DNA of 64,000 nucleotides from Thalassotalea marina. Its GTDB lineage: Bacteria; Pseudomonadota; Gammaproteobacteria; Enterobacterales; Alteromonadaceae. A program made the position numbers and the translations under genes. Of the stretch, positions 11,001-19,394 are shown in pieces (position 1 is the first letter of the stretch; the number at the start of each line of letters is the position of its first letter). The stretch covers positions 62,001-126,000 of the forward strand of contig NZ_BNCK01000003.1 in NCBI RefSeq assembly GCF_014656435.1. The letters are read 5' to 3'. The notes under the pieces are model-generated. The model was given only the letters and a program-made list of their open reading frames with translations. It had not been told where the DNA came from and made no database searches.

Positions 11001-11536
11001 GCACGTGAAACTGTCACGCGGTCTGACACCTTATCAGTGATAATTTGTTGATATAACTTTTCGGCCTGAGGTTGTTTTTGTTTAATTGACAAGTCAATTT
11101 CGTTTAGTGACAAACGTAATTGCAACAAAACGCTTCTTTTAAGCAAAGCGTTGCGTTCAGAGTTTTCAGCTAATCCATTTACCGATAAATAAAGTTGTTC
11201 AAGACGATCATCGATTTGAAGGAGTTCAGACTTACCTATAGTAGATAAGTTTTTAATATCTAAGCTGTTCGCTTGTATTTTTTGGTGCAGCACTAAAACA
11301 TCTGGAGCGCTAGTACTTGTAACAAGCTGCGAGTAATCTGCATTTATTTGCCATGCTCGTCGATTCAATTCACTATACGATCTAAGCTCAGGCTGGATCT
11401 GCATAATAAACTTGTCGACATCTAACTCTCGGGAATATAGCAGATAACATAAAAACGCGATAACTGAAGAAAACAGCACCAAAATAACGCCTATTTTGCT
11501 TGATAGCTGTTTATGTAAAGGAATAGAGGGATCCAT
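8024..11536 (-). CDS. Large membrane sensor protein with degenerate histidine-kinase architecture
   Basis: Membrane segments lie at about residues 15-34 and 330-352, and the roughly 295 residues between them form a helical periplasmic sensor. The cytoplasmic part looks like a hybrid kinase that has lost its catalytic signatures: a PAS-like region, a dimerisation helix without the usual H-E/D-x-x-T/N-P box, an ATPase-like domain without recognisable N, G1 or G2 boxes, two receiver-like domains without clear acid pockets, and a C-terminal HPt-like helical bundle. The bundle has a His in QLHIDEL but no following Lys-Gly. I chose the ATG at 11534-11536; a TTG 33 bases upstream is in frame. It heads an operon with DUF1289 and the receiver-TPR gene. 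The assignment rests on fold-level resemblance only. Confidence 0.6.
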   Translation of the reverse strand: MDPSIPLHKQLSSKIGVILVLFSSVIAFLCYLLYSRELDVDKFIMQIQPELRSYSELNRRAWQINADYSQLVTSTSAPDVLVLHQKIQANSLDIKNLSTIGKSELLQIDDRLEQLYLSVNGLAENSERNALLKRSVLLQLRLSLNEIDLSIKQKQPQAEKLYQQIITDKVSDRVTVSRAKAHLVLSKELTDLISTREALNNLLVTFDNLNLQTNLDEFNYQSQQIEQVLLNWMAHWQNDQQLTDADNKLLLVFSTLQGLLFEEQHTIAKWRGHIRVASEYFGEMQSIYHDINQVIGKMKAADFELQNLPGILNDIPYTSGRHSREMYYMSTLALASVFFLLGCLLAYRIYLSIKRHGESMRQVTGSFLTKEALDDSVLWNRDLNELAENIKTVEQPEHTEVEYQSLSDKFEQSAQDLYELAHIALFTSSSLPIVLNDNAKKLLFSGAPQVKDNWGKAFDKNARNVIFQCLRRALNNEKQVHCFVENVWSSPLQISLTLKANQVHGVIIDQRSMIEEFQPIRQELQVARENQVSLYQDNLMQLEEINQAISRAMVQAQNPNKSFEDICQQSYRQQAKLLEWSEQALLLAKAKQPTAANLLNANLMDLLQVCSYNTVAALKSQRLRILFEIEQDLKTNVKVAQPYFSYCIATLMNIVLKEQLAATLVVKAELLDVNPGQQRVKLSLQVMQKYNKGALPELVQLLLKPQYAQSPMLIKSLFTGLQLIHGEVESTETKDYGYEVVCQLPIAISEQKDNKQLPSVDYSNRQIFLAAPNEQLAESLSDEINANNGRVEKFFSAEHLLKALHIKALQAQPVAAVVVAPEIYKTDQDGIVQHLEGLPSAIRPKLFVLQSLFGKHISRQGVFSFPDSCFYLHEFALALDNLIQSDVINNKVIFEQSYQNYHFRKSNIQLLLVIKNVTKHSELIAQLHWLGLQVNVEVDTDMAQQLWKSGRYQLLVTDLEFDPFVDMNVGKPLYRGVFLLNEELSIKERPKHLAHWKIEHLPSINQVDSLVDVLQPWLTKLSQVAVLTDNKVKVHQPSISTNEPAEKQLAALELDPAHNEETNDKAFNLAGFAKNQGSAELAAFMLDEYLLQLEQTLSQLEETSVEQVEQAQLHIDELRIIARILTAEDFKLAVNECQQTLNDANQSAFEHATLQLRAELGLIQAYSLAI

Positions 11537-11647
11537 ATTTCTATTTATTGACCCATTATAAGTGGGCAATTTAGTGAGTGTTATTTTTAGCTTACAGTGT
11601 ATGGAATTCTATTCGATTATCAAAGCCTTTTATCTGTTCACCTATAT

Positions 11648-12133
11648 TTAACGGCGTTTTTCTATCCAAGCCCATTCCATGTGGCACTCTAACGGTTGCT
11701 CACCTGACTCATCATGAATTTCAACTTTAATGAGCATTTCCCCCTTAAGAGATGACGATAGCTGTTGTTGCTGTTCGCCTGTGATATGAGCTATTGCGGT
11801 TAGATCTCCTTGCATGCGACGCTTGTAATTGATAGTCATTGTTTTTAACAGCGGTAAACAATCATCTCGGACATTCATGCCAAAAACAACACCTGTCGCG
11901 GATTCAGCAAGTACAGCGGCAGCAATAGCGTGAACACCACCAATGTGGTTTTGTACTTTTTTTCTGTTCTTTAATAAAAGTATTGCCTCATTTACTGTCA
12001 ATTTTTCAATGACGATACCCGTTGTTCCAGCATATTTAACTTTTGAACAAAAAGCTTTAGTTACTAGAAAGCGTCTTAGAGAAAACGGCAGTTTGTTGAG
12101 TCGATTAATTAACCTTGCAAGTTTATTAGTCAT
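11648..12133 (-). CDS. DUF4442 hotdog-fold protein
   Basis: A 161-residue cytoplasmic protein resembling the DUF4442 family, which has the hotdog fold of acyl-CoA thioesterases. Features that fit are the motif NHIGGVHAIAAAVLAE in the central helix (equivalent to the hotdog helix with its N-x-x-G-x-x-H pattern) and the strand-rich second half. The substrate is not known, and thioesterase activity is only an inference from fold. It follows orn on the same strand, but a terminator-like hairpin lies between them, so it may have its own promoter. Confidence 0.75.
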   Translation of the reverse strand: MTNKLARLINRLNKLPFSLRRFLVTKAFCSKVKYAGTTGIVIEKLTVNEAILLLKNRKKVQNHIGGVHAIAAAVLAESATGVVFGMNVRDDCLPLLKTMTINYKRRMQGDLTAIAHITGEQQQQLSSSLKGEMLIKVEIHDESGEQPLECHMEWAWIEKRR

Positions 12134-12174
12134 GATATTTTTTCTTTTTACTGGTCTGACCTCTAAACCCTATC

Positions 12175-12201
12175 AAATAAAAAAGCACTTGTCGTGCTTT
12201 T
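12175..12201 (-). terminator. Rho-independent terminator downstream of orn
   Basis: On the minus strand an eight-base-pair stem, AAAAGCAC/GTGCTTTT with loop GACAA, is followed by a T-rich tract (TTTTTTATTT). It lies about 20 bases after the orn stop codon. It would separate orn from the downstream DUF4442 gene. Confidence 0.75.
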
Positions 12202-12221
12202 ATTATCAAGTGCTATTAAAG

Positions 12222-12767
12222 CTACAGCTTAAAAAAGTGTTCTCTATATACTTTGAGCTCTTCGATAGATTCTCGAATATCATCTAGTGCTAAGTGCACA
12301 CCTGATTTAGACACCCGATTCAAAACTTCGGGCTTCCAGCGTCTTGCTAACTCTTTAACAGTACTCACATCTAGATTTCTATAATGAAAAAACTTTTCAA
12401 AATCAGGCATGTATTTATTAATAAATCGCCTATCTTGGCCAATGCTATTACCGCACATCGGTGAAGCACCTGCAGGTACATGTTGCAATAAAAAAGCTAA
12501 CGTTGCTTTTTCTGCCGCAGCTAAACTGACATCGCTTTCACGGCACCTTTGAGTTAAACCTGACTTACCATGAGTTTCAATACACCATGGGTTCATATTA
12601 TCTAACACATCGTTGGACTGATGAATGGCAAACACTGGTCCTTCAGCAATGATATTTAAATGACTATCTGTCACTATGGTGGCAATTTCTAAAATAACAT
12701 CGTCTTCGGGATCTAACCCTGTCATTTCCAGATCCAACCAGACCAAATTTGTCTCATTTGAAGACAT
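12222..12767 (-). CDS. orn: Oligoribonuclease
   Basis: A DEDDh 3'-5' exoribonuclease that degrades two- to five-nucleotide RNA fragments, including pGpG from cyclic di-GMP turnover. All five catalytic residues are at the positions expected for E. coli Orn: Asp12 and Glu14 (LDLEMTG), Asp112 (GQDRRF), His158 and Asp163 ([10 protein letters not shown]). The length of 181 residues equals the E. coli protein. It is divergent from rsgA, as in E. coli, with about 160 bases between the start codons for both promoters. Confidence 0.97.
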   Translation of the reverse strand: MSSNETNLVWLDLEMTGLDPEDDVILEIATIVTDSHLNIIAEGPVFAIHQSNDVLDNMNPWCIETHGKSGLTQRCRESDVSLAAAEKATLAFLLQHVPAGASPMCGNSIGQDRRFINKYMPDFEKFFHYRNLDVSTVKELARRWKPEVLNRVSKSGVHLALDDIRESIEELKVYREHFFKL

Positions 12768-12926
12768 ACACTTCCCTTAACTTCTACACTGGTCAATTTA
12801 TCAGTTGTCGACAAGTGATAGCTGAAATATAAAATTCTACGTATAATACGTGACAAACTGTTTTGATTGAAACACTTTGTTCTCTAATCAACTATATATT
12901 AACTGCAACCATAATGAAAAATTCTA

Positions 12927-13961
12927 GTGGCAAAAGCTAAAAAACTCACAAAAGGCCAACAGCGTCGAATTAAAGCCAATCAGGCCAAAAAAATCAGACA
13001 AAGAACAGAATCAGTACACTGGCAAGATGATGAGCTTGGCAGTGCACAGCCTGGCGTAGTGATCAGTCGGTTTGGCCAACACGCAGACGTAGAAGACGAA
13101 AGCGGGACTATTTTTCGTTGTAATATTCGACGCTCTGTCGATTCCCTTGTTTGTGGTGATCGTGTGATATGGCGCCAAGGCAAAGAAACACAACACACAG
13201 TTTCAGGCGTTATTGAGGCCGTGGAAGAGAGACATTCAATGCTGTCTCGCCCAGATGTTTATGATGGCTTAAAACCTATCGCAGCTAATATCGATCAAAT
13301 CATTATTGTTAGTTCTGTATTACCGGCATTTAATGCCGATATTATTGACCGCTACTTAGTTGCTGCCGAACAAACAGGCATAAAGCCATTAATATTATTA
13401 AATAAAATAGACTTACTTTCTGATGAGTTAGAAGAGCTAATTGAAGAACAGTTACAAATTTATCGCGATATAGGCTATCAAATACTGTATCTTTCAAATC
13501 AAACAAAGCAAGGTATTGAGCAACTAAAAGAAATTTTATCAAACAGTACCAGTATTTTTGTTGGTCAATCGGGCGTTGGTAAGTCAACACTTACAAACTC
13601 TTTACTACCAGAAGCACAAGTTATTACGCAAGAAGTATCTGAGAATTCAGGGTTAGGGCAGCATACAACAACGGTAGCTCGCTTGTATCATTTTGAAAAT
13701 GGTGGAGATCTAATTGATTCTCCTGGTATTCGGGAGTTTGGTTTATGGCATTTAACCCCAGAACAAGTGTATCGAGGTTTTATCGAATTTGCCGATTATT
13801 TGGGCGGCTGTAAATTTCGCGATTGTAAACATCAAACAGATCCCGGTTGTGCACTTGTTGCAGCCGCAGAACAAGGGCAAATACACCCCGAGCGATTGGC
13901 AAGTTTTCAACGAATTCTCGACAGTCTCAACAGTAATACATTAACTTCACGATTTAATTAA
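12927..13961 (+). CDS. rsgA: Ribosome small-subunit biogenesis GTPase RsgA
   Basis: A circularly permuted GTPase that checks late maturation of the 30S subunit. The order of motifs shows the permutation: G4 NKID at 159-162, then G1 GQSGVGKS at 213-220, then G3 DSPG at 264-267. It has an N-terminal OB-fold (about 38-110) and a C-terminal zinc knuckle with Cys295, Cys300, His302 and Cys308. The start is GTG at 12927; the N-terminus [14 protein letters not shown] fits the family. An out-of-frame ATG 13 bases upstream opens a nine-codon reading frame (including its stop) that overlaps this start. Confidence 0.95.
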   Translation: MAKAKKLTKGQQRRIKANQAKKIRQRTESVHWQDDELGSAQPGVVISRFGQHADVEDESGTIFRCNIRRSVDSLVCGDRVIWRQGKETQHTVSGVIEAVEERHSMLSRPDVYDGLKPIAANIDQIIIVSSVLPAFNADIIDRYLVAAEQTGIKPLILLNKIDLLSDELEELIEEQLQIYRDIGYQILYLSNQTKQGIEQLKEILSNSTSIFVGQSGVGKSTLTNSLLPEAQVITQEVSENSGLGQHTTTVARLYHFENGGDLIDSPGIREFGLWHLTPEQVYRGFIEFADYLGGCKFRDCKHQTDPGCALVAAAEQGQIHPERLASFQRILDSLNSNTLTSRFN

Positions 13962-13977
13962 CCTAAGGAAAAAATGC

Positions 13978-14844
13978 GTGTCATTAGATAAAGTAAAAAT
14001 TGCCTTGCAATACGCCATGCCAAAACATGCCTTATCTCGTTTAGTCGGCAAATTTGCCGCGGCAGAAGCTGGTTGGTTAACCACTAGAGCTATAGAGTGG
14101 TTTATTAAGGCTTACAATATTAATATGGCAGAAGCCAAGCTAAAAGAAGCAAAAGATTTTAAAACGTTTAATGACTTTTTCACTCGAGAGCTGGAAGAAG
14201 GCGCTCGAAGCATAAATCCAGATCCTAAAGAAGTGTGTTATCCAGTTGATGGTGCTATTAGCCAGCAAGGAGATATCGTTGACGGTCAGTTGATTCAAGC
14301 AAAGGGGTTTAATTATAGTCTAGCTGGCTTACTAGGCGGTGATGAACAAACAGCGAAACCTTACCAAAACGGTAAGTTTTCCTGTATTTATCTTGCTCCC
14401 AAAGATTATCACAGAATTCATATGCCTATTGACGCGACCTTACGTGAAATGATTTACGTACCAGGCGAGCTGTTTTCAGTAAATCCATTAACGGCGAAAA
14501 ATGTACCTAATTTGTTTTCTCGCAATGAACGAGTTGTTGCTATATTTGACACAGCACATGGTGAAATGGCAATGGTGTTAGTTGGTGCTACTATTGTTGC
14601 TAGTATTGAAACAACTTGGGCTGGAACCATCACGCCACCAGCAGGTAAAGACATCTTTAAATGGCAATACCCTGCTGATGGGCCAACGGCTATTCACTTC
14701 AAAAAGGGAGATGAAATGGGTCGATTTAAACTGGGTTCAACTGTGATCACAACTTTTGCACCTGGAATGATTGATTTTGAGCCCAATGCTGGTCCTGAAA
14801 CAGTAACTCGTCTAGGCGAAACTTATGGATACATTAAAGAGTAA
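13978..14844 (+). CDS. psd: Phosphatidylserine decarboxylase proenzyme
   Basis: An inner-membrane enzyme that decarboxylates phosphatidylserine to phosphatidylethanolamine. The proenzyme self-cleaves at Gly253-Ser254 in LGST, and the serine becomes the pyruvoyl cofactor; the motif is at exactly the E. coli position. The GTG start at 13978 lies eight bases after AAGG (13965-13968). An ATG four bases upstream is in another frame and yields only five codons. It follows rsgA by 16 bases, as in E. coli. Confidence 0.95.
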   Translation: MSLDKVKIALQYAMPKHALSRLVGKFAAAEAGWLTTRAIEWFIKAYNINMAEAKLKEAKDFKTFNDFFTRELEEGARSINPDPKEVCYPVDGAISQQGDIVDGQLIQAKGFNYSLAGLLGGDEQTAKPYQNGKFSCIYLAPKDYHRIHMPIDATLREMIYVPGELFSVNPLTAKNVPNLFSRNERVVAIFDTAHGEMAMVLVGATIVASIETTWAGTITPPAGKDIFKWQYPADGPTAIHFKKGDEMGRFKLGSTVITTFAPGMIDFEPNAGPETVTRLGETYGYIKE

Positions 14845-15583
14845 CGCTCTTTCTGTAAAAATAATTGCTCATCGTGGAGCAAGCGGTGAATTTCCTGAAA
14901 ATTCATTGCTTGCTTTTGAGAACGCGATCTTACAACAAGCCGATGCCATAGAGCTGGACGTGCATTTTCATGAATCCAGTGGTCAATACGTTGTCATGCA
15001 TGACCACTATCTACCTAATGAATCTAATAATAAGAGACCTATTCAATCTTGTACCATAGATGAAATATTAAACTACTCTTTAGGTCAAGAACAGTTCATT
15101 ACAAACCTTCAACAGGTATTACAATGCATTGCAGGCAGAGTACCGGTAAACATTGAACTAAAATCATACAACGCTGATAGTCACGTTATTGATAGTGAAC
15201 TGACCGCATTAAAATCGATTTTAGAAAAATATAGTAAGAATTTTAATTTACCGAGTCGTGACGTTATTATTTCTTCTTTTAATCATAAGCTGCTTGTCCA
15301 TTGTAAACAGCTAATGCCTACCTATGAATACGGCGCCCTCATTGCTCACCTGCCAATCAATGTTATTGGCTTGCTAACCGCCTTACCCGTAAACTACTTG
15401 AATGTTGACATTAGTGCAGTAAATAGCGAGTTGGTGCAGTCGGCTCAAAACATAGGTATCAAGGTAAACGTGTATACTGTAGATGAAAACTACGATATTC
15501 AACGTTGTATTGAGTACGGCGTAGATGGGATTTTTACTAATTGGCCAGCCTCAATCCGACAGAAATTACAAACATTCAAATAA
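14825..15583 (+). CDS. Glycerophosphodiester phosphodiesterase family protein
   Basis: A 252-residue TIM-barrel phosphodiesterase expected to hydrolyse deacylated phospholipids such as glycerophosphoethanolamine to glycerol-3-phosphate and an alcohol. The GDPD signature is present: [17 protein letters not shown] with the catalytic His, then IELDVHF with metal-binding Glu and Asp, MHDH, and NIELK further on. There is no signal peptide, so it is cytoplasmic like UgpQ. Its ATG lies inside the end of psd with a 20-base overlap, so the two are probably translationally coupled, which places lipid synthesis and lipid turnover in one unit. Confidence 0.88.
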   Translation: MDTLKSNALSVKIIAHRGASGEFPENSLLAFENAILQQADAIELDVHFHESSGQYVVMHDHYLPNESNNKRPIQSCTIDEILNYSLGQEQFITNLQQVLQCIAGRVPVNIELKSYNADSHVIDSELTALKSILEKYSKNFNLPSRDVIISSFNHKLLVHCKQLMPTYEYGALIAHLPINVIGLLTALPVNYLNVDISAVNSELVQSAQNIGIKVNVYTVDENYDIQRCIEYGVDGIFTNWPASIRQKLQTFK

Positions 15584-15689
15584 AAGTAGGTCATTGTAAA
15601 TTATTAATTTTTTTACTTTGATTAACTGAACATGAAAAATTTATGAATATTTTTGCACATTTTAGGTTGCTCATTTATTCCACAAGAGA

Positions 15690-15705
15690 TACGATTATAT
15701 TCGTA
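15690..15705. promoter_or_regulatory. Candidate BlaI-type operator
   Basis: A perfect inverted repeat TACGA-N6-TCGTA lies about 60 bases upstream of the blaI-like start codon. Related half-sites recur closer to the gene (TCGTA at 15733-15737 and TACG at 15745-15748). BlaI/MecI repressors bind short TACA/TGTA-type inverted repeats in their own promoters, so autoregulation is plausible. The site assignment is an inference. Confidence 0.4.
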
Positions 15706-15763
15706 ATAAAATAAGATTTAATATATAAGTTTTCGTAAAAATAATACGTGTTAAGGACTATCA

Positions 15764-16150
15764 ATGGCTCATGAAACTAATGGTGTTAAACCAACCGAAG
15801 CCGAATTAACGTTATTAAATATTTTGTGGAAAATAGGACCTGCGACAGTAAGGCAAGTGCATGCTGCCGTTAGTGAAACCCAAAAAACGGGTTATACTAC
15901 TGTACTAAAAATTCTACAAATCATGCACGACAAATCTTTAGTTATTCGTGATGAAACAAACCGCGCACATGTTTATGCTGCGGCAAATAGTGAGACACAT
16001 ACACAGTCTTCCTTAATAAAAGATTTGATTACTCGCGCTTTTGGCGGTTCAACGTCAAAACTAGTTATGCGAGCATTGAATGAGAACACCAGTAAGCAAG
16101 AAATCGAAGATATTCGCAACTTACTAAATCGATTAGAAAAGCAGGACTAG
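15764..16150 (+). CDS. BlaI/MecI/CopY family transcriptional repressor
   Basis: A 128-residue winged-helix repressor. The N-terminal DNA-binding domain (about 8-80) contains the family pattern PTEAELTLLNILWKIGPATV and the recognition helix segment TGYTTVLKIL. The C-terminal part (about 90-128) is the helical dimerisation region that the partner protease cleaves in the beta-lactamase systems. It lies 22 bases upstream of a membrane M56 peptidase gene, the standard repressor-sensor arrangement. No beta-lactamase is adjacent, so the regulated genes are unknown. Confidence 0.88.
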   Translation: MAHETNGVKPTEAELTLLNILWKIGPATVRQVHAAVSETQKTGYTTVLKILQIMHDKSLVIRDETNRAHVYAAANSETHTQSSLIKDLITRAFGGSTSKLVMRALNENTSKQEIEDIRNLLNRLEKQD

Positions 16151-16172
16151 TACCGCAAACTAAATTTGCCCA

Positions 16173-18089
16173 ATGAGTACAGAGTTAATAGAAAACAGCG
16201 CAACGCTATACCATTTAGCCCTAACTTTGATCCATTTCATATGGCAAGGTGGCTTGATCGCGTTTGCTCTAAAGCTGACCTTGCTCTTTACATCTTTTAA
16301 ACAAGTACAGTTTAGATATTTTGCCTCATGTACAGCAATGTTGGCTTGCCTTCTTGCCCCTATCGCTACTTTTACTTACATCTACCAGCCAGAGATTAAT
16401 TCGTCTGCGTTGTTTTTAAGTAATAATCTTTTTGTCGATCTAGAAAATGCAGCATTACATTCAACCCAATCAGCTTGGTACGATGAATTTGTGATCACAT
16501 TGCCTTATGTGTCGATAATTTGGCTAACCGTTGTTTTGTTACTGAGCAGCAAGTTGCTGACTGAGCTACATCAAATAAAACGTTTATCTCAAGTTGGTAC
16601 AGTTCAACCTTCAGATCAATTACAACAGCGATTTGAACAACTCATTGAAAAAGTAGGCGCCAGCAAAAATACCCGTCTGTTCATCACACTAAAAACTAGT
16701 GTACCTATGGCTTTAGGTTGGTTAAGACCAGTTGTACTTATTCCAGCGAGTATGGTGACAGGCTTAACACCACAACAGCTCGACATGCTGCTGTTGCATG
16801 AACTTGCCCATGTTAGACGCCATGATTATCTAGTTAATTTTATTCAAACTTTGGTAGAAACCTTATTGTTTTTTCATCCAGCGGTACGCTGGATATCCAA
16901 ACAAATAAGAAATGAACGTGAATATTGTAGTGATGATATTGCCGTTGAACATGCAGGGTGCGCAGTTGCTTATGCACATACCTTAGCTGATACCGCAAGC
17001 TTATGCCGTCAACATAGGCATAACGCAATACCATCAATGGCCATGGCAGCTTCTGGTGGCGACCTAAAACAACGAGTTGTTCGACTGGTTGACCAACATC
17101 ACTGTTCTACAACAGACGATTCAGGCAAGTTTTTAGCTTCAAGTTTAATTATTATTTCAATGTTAGCTCTTGCAGCCAAACCATACATAAACTTACCATT
17201 TATCGACTTGTCATCAGGTTATATTTTCTTTTCAGATCAGTCTAAAGATCAGGTACTAGCGCCTAATTTTGACAAAGTATCTGTATCTGACAGTTCTTTA
17301 GCTAGCTTGCTGTTAAATCAGGAAAACCCCTTACAGCAAGAACAACATAAGCCTGAAAAAATAGAAGTTTCTGTGCTTAATCGACCGGAAAAAAATCCTT
17401 TTGAACTTCAAACAACGGCCCGTGCACAGCAAACAATATCCGAGAAAAAAGCGACCTTGTTGAAATCAAGCAACGTCGTAGAAAAACAATTGGAAGTTAA
17501 GGTTACAAGTAGAAAAAGCAATAGCGTTAATAAATTAGCTGCAACAAATAACACCGTTGTAGCAAATAACAAAGCACCACATATCGTATTGGACAAACCG
17601 ATGTTGGAAAGAAGCAGTTCTGATATTGCTTTTGAAAAAACTGACTCAGCAAATTCAAATTCAGGTTTGAAAAACCCATATGCAAATGATATTGCTGCAC
17701 TTATAGAAGAGCCACAAGCTCGTATAGTTGACGAATATAATACAGATTGGGGTCAACCTGCTAAGACTGCGGAACCAATAGCTATTAAATCTAAGGCCAA
17801 TAACCAAGATCATGCGCTGATAAATGCTAAAGCTATTGTGTCGCCAGATCCTCGCTATCCATCAACTGCAAAACGCAGAGGATTAGAGCTAGATATCAAG
17901 GTACACTTCACTATTGATGAAAATGGCCGTGTTAAGAACTTAGAGTTCGAGAAAAAAAGTAAAGTAAACTATTTTAGAAGTGCAATTAGAGATGCCATGT
18001 CAAAATGGCGCTTCCTACCGGCTAAATTAAACGGCCAGCCGGTAGAGAGCCATATGTCGAAGATATTTTCATTTAACCTAATGCAATAA
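16173..18089 (+). CDS. M56 family membrane peptidase (BlaR1/MecR1-like) with C-terminal TonB domain
   Basis: A 638-residue membrane protein. Hydrophobic segments lie at about 15-40, 50-71, 108-126 and 324-341. The cytoplasmic zinc peptidase motif HELAH is at 209-213, and NEREYCSDD (Glu250) supplies the third ligand. The usual penicillin-binding sensor domain of BlaR1 is absent. Instead a long low-complexity linker (about 360-530) leads to a TonB C-terminal-like domain (about 540-638; PRYPSTAKRRG, KWRFLPAKLNG). It probably cleaves the upstream BlaI-like repressor in response to an envelope signal that it senses by a different route. Its last 12 bases overlap the end of the convergent cpxP-like gene. 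Confidence 0.85.
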   Translation: MSTELIENSATLYHLALTLIHFIWQGGLIAFALKLTLLFTSFKQVQFRYFASCTAMLACLLAPIATFTYIYQPEINSSALFLSNNLFVDLENAALHSTQSAWYDEFVITLPYVSIIWLTVVLLLSSKLLTELHQIKRLSQVGTVQPSDQLQQRFEQLIEKVGASKNTRLFITLKTSVPMALGWLRPVVLIPASMVTGLTPQQLDMLLLHELAHVRRHDYLVNFIQTLVETLLFFHPAVRWISKQIRNEREYCSDDIAVEHAGCAVAYAHTLADTASLCRQHRHNAIPSMAMAASGGDLKQRVVRLVDQHHCSTTDDSGKFLASSLIIISMLALAAKPYINLPFIDLSSGYIFFSDQSKDQVLAPNFDKVSVSDSSLASLLLNQENPLQQEQHKPEKIEVSVLNRPEKNPFELQTTARAQQTISEKKATLLKSSNVVEKQLEVKVTSRKSNSVNKLAATNNTVVANNKAPHIVLDKPMLERSSSDIAFEKTDSANSNSGLKNPYANDIAALIEEPQARIVDEYNTDWGQPAKTAEPIAIKSKANNQDHALINAKAIVSPDPRYPSTAKRRGLELDIKVHFTIDENGRVKNLEFEKKSKVNYFRSAIRDAMSKWRFLPAKLNGQPVESHMSKIFSFNLMQ

Positions 18090-18536
18090 AGCTCTGCGCT
18101 TCCCTTTAGCGCTCTTCAGTTTTTCTCTTTGCTCTTCAGTTAACGTATGATATATCGCATGTTTTGTTTTTGCTCTGGATAGAGCAGCCTCACTAAATGT
18201 TACCGCATAAGTTTGACGCAATGATGCAAACGCTTCTTCATCAAAATCTTTTGCAGCCATGATTTGCTCCAATTGTGTTTTATAAGCTTGACGACTTTCT
18301 TTATAAACAACATTATCTTCACGTGCTTGCTGATAGATATCCTTAATCTTGGTTTTTTGTTCGTCACTCAACTCTAAATAGCGTGCCATCTTATGCATAC
18401 TGCGATGTTTCTTATGTGACTTTTTCACCTCGCTTTTTCCAGCTTCATTTAGCAATGGATTGGCATTTACATTCATTACCTGCAAGGGTAATGATAAACC
18501 TAAAAGTATCACAAACGTTTTGGTAATTTCTCTCAT
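18078..18536 (-). CDS. cpxP: Periplasmic CpxP/Spy-like LTxxQ protein
   Basis: A 152-residue secreted protein with a signal peptide (about 1-25), a basic stretch, and an all-helical domain carrying the two family repeats LELSDEQKTKI and LTEEQREKL. CpxP proteins bind misfolded proteins and the CpxA sensor domain, damping the envelope stress response. The gene is divergent from cpxRA, the same arrangement as in E. coli, and CpxR-like boxes lie in the shared intergenic region. The name cpxP rests on this context; by sequence alone Spy is equally possible. Confidence 0.8.
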   Translation of the reverse strand: MREITKTFVILLGLSLPLQVMNVNANPLLNEAGKSEVKKSHKKHRSMHKMARYLELSDEQKTKIKDIYQQAREDNVVYKESRQAYKTQLEQIMAAKDFDEEAFASLRQTYAVTFSEAALSRAKTKHAIYHTLTEEQREKLKSAKGKRRALLH

Positions 18537-18603
18537 GTCATTTCTCCATTTCTGATTGACAGCTTAATCTTAACCAACCCTACGCAAAGAAACGCAAAGC
18601 AAT

Positions 18604-18626
18604 GTAAATGTTGTGTAAATAGTAAA
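18604..18626. promoter_or_regulatory. CpxR-like box between cpxP and cpxR
   Basis: Three GTAAA direct repeats lie at 18604-18608, 18615-18619 and 18622-18626. The first pair is separated by six bases, fitting the established CpxR consensus GTAAA-N(4-8)-GTAAA. The site is about 65 bases from each start codon, suitable for controlling both cpxP and cpxRA. Assignment by consensus only. Confidence 0.6.
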
Positions 18627-18688
18627 TTTTGCGCATTAGGCTAAGTTATGATAAATACCATGGGTACAGAAAAAACGACCAGTAACTT

Positions 18689-19393
18689 ATGACAAATGCT
18701 CCTTCACCACACATTCTTATCATCGACGACGATAGAGAACTTACAAGTTTGCTAAAGGACTACCTTTCACTTGAAGGTTTTATCATTACTACGTGCCATG
18801 ACGGCATGACAGGTCTTGAACAAGCAAAAGATAGTCGTTACAACCTTATCCTGCTTGACGTTATGATGCCCGGCTTAACTGGATTTGAGCTGTTAAAGTC
18901 ACTAGGTGGAAAACATACAACTCCTATTTTAATGTTAACGGCTAAAGGTGATGCCGCTGACAAGATACTTGGCTTAGAACTAGGTGCAGATGACTATTTA
19001 GCCAAACCTTTCCAACACCGAGAGTTACTCGCTCGTATTAACGCTATTTTAAGGCGAATTGAAATCATCAAAGGAACTCAGCATCAAGGTCACCAAGACG
19101 AGATAAACCACATTCTCATTAATCACGCCATACGTGAAGTTCAGTGCCATGGTCAGCATGTTGAACTAACAGGCACAGAATTCCAAGTGTTAACACTATT
19201 AACGGCCAATGTAGGCAATATCGTCAGCAAAGAAGAAATCTCTGAACAAGTGCTTCAACGCAAACTCAGCCCTTTTGACCGCAGCATTGACATGCATGTC
19301 AGTAATATACGACGCAAATTTTCAGCGATTAATGACAGCGATAAAATTAAAACTGTTCGCGGCGCTGGTTACATTTTCTTATCGGGCGAGTAG
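18689..19393 (+). CDS. cpxR: Response regulator CpxR
   Basis: An OmpR-type two-component regulator of 234 residues. The receiver domain (about 8-120) has acid pocket Asp13/Asp14, phosphoacceptor Asp57 (LILLDVMMPG) and the conserved Lys in YLAKPF. The winged-helix DNA-binding domain (about 135-232) has VELTGTEFQVL and the C-terminal GAGYIF. CpxR activates envelope stress genes. It is followed by the sensor kinase gene after one base and is divergent from a CpxP-like gene, which supports the Cpx assignment over other OmpR paralogues. Confidence 0.88.
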   Translation: MTNAPSPHILIIDDDRELTSLLKDYLSLEGFIITTCHDGMTGLEQAKDSRYNLILLDVMMPGLTGFELLKSLGGKHTTPILMLTAKGDAADKILGLELGADDYLAKPFQHRELLARINAILRRIEIIKGTQHQGHQDEINHILINHAIREVQCHGQHVELTGTEFQVLTLLTANVGNIVSKEEISEQVLQRKLSPFDRSIDMHVSNIRRKFSAINDSDKIKTVRGAGYIFLSGE

Positions 19394-19394
19394 C

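Noticed and set aside
11943-12287. Plus-strand open frame across the DUF4442 and orn ends
   Set aside because: It is antisense to two well-supported genes and to the terminator between them, and its translation looks like chance hydrophobic sequence.
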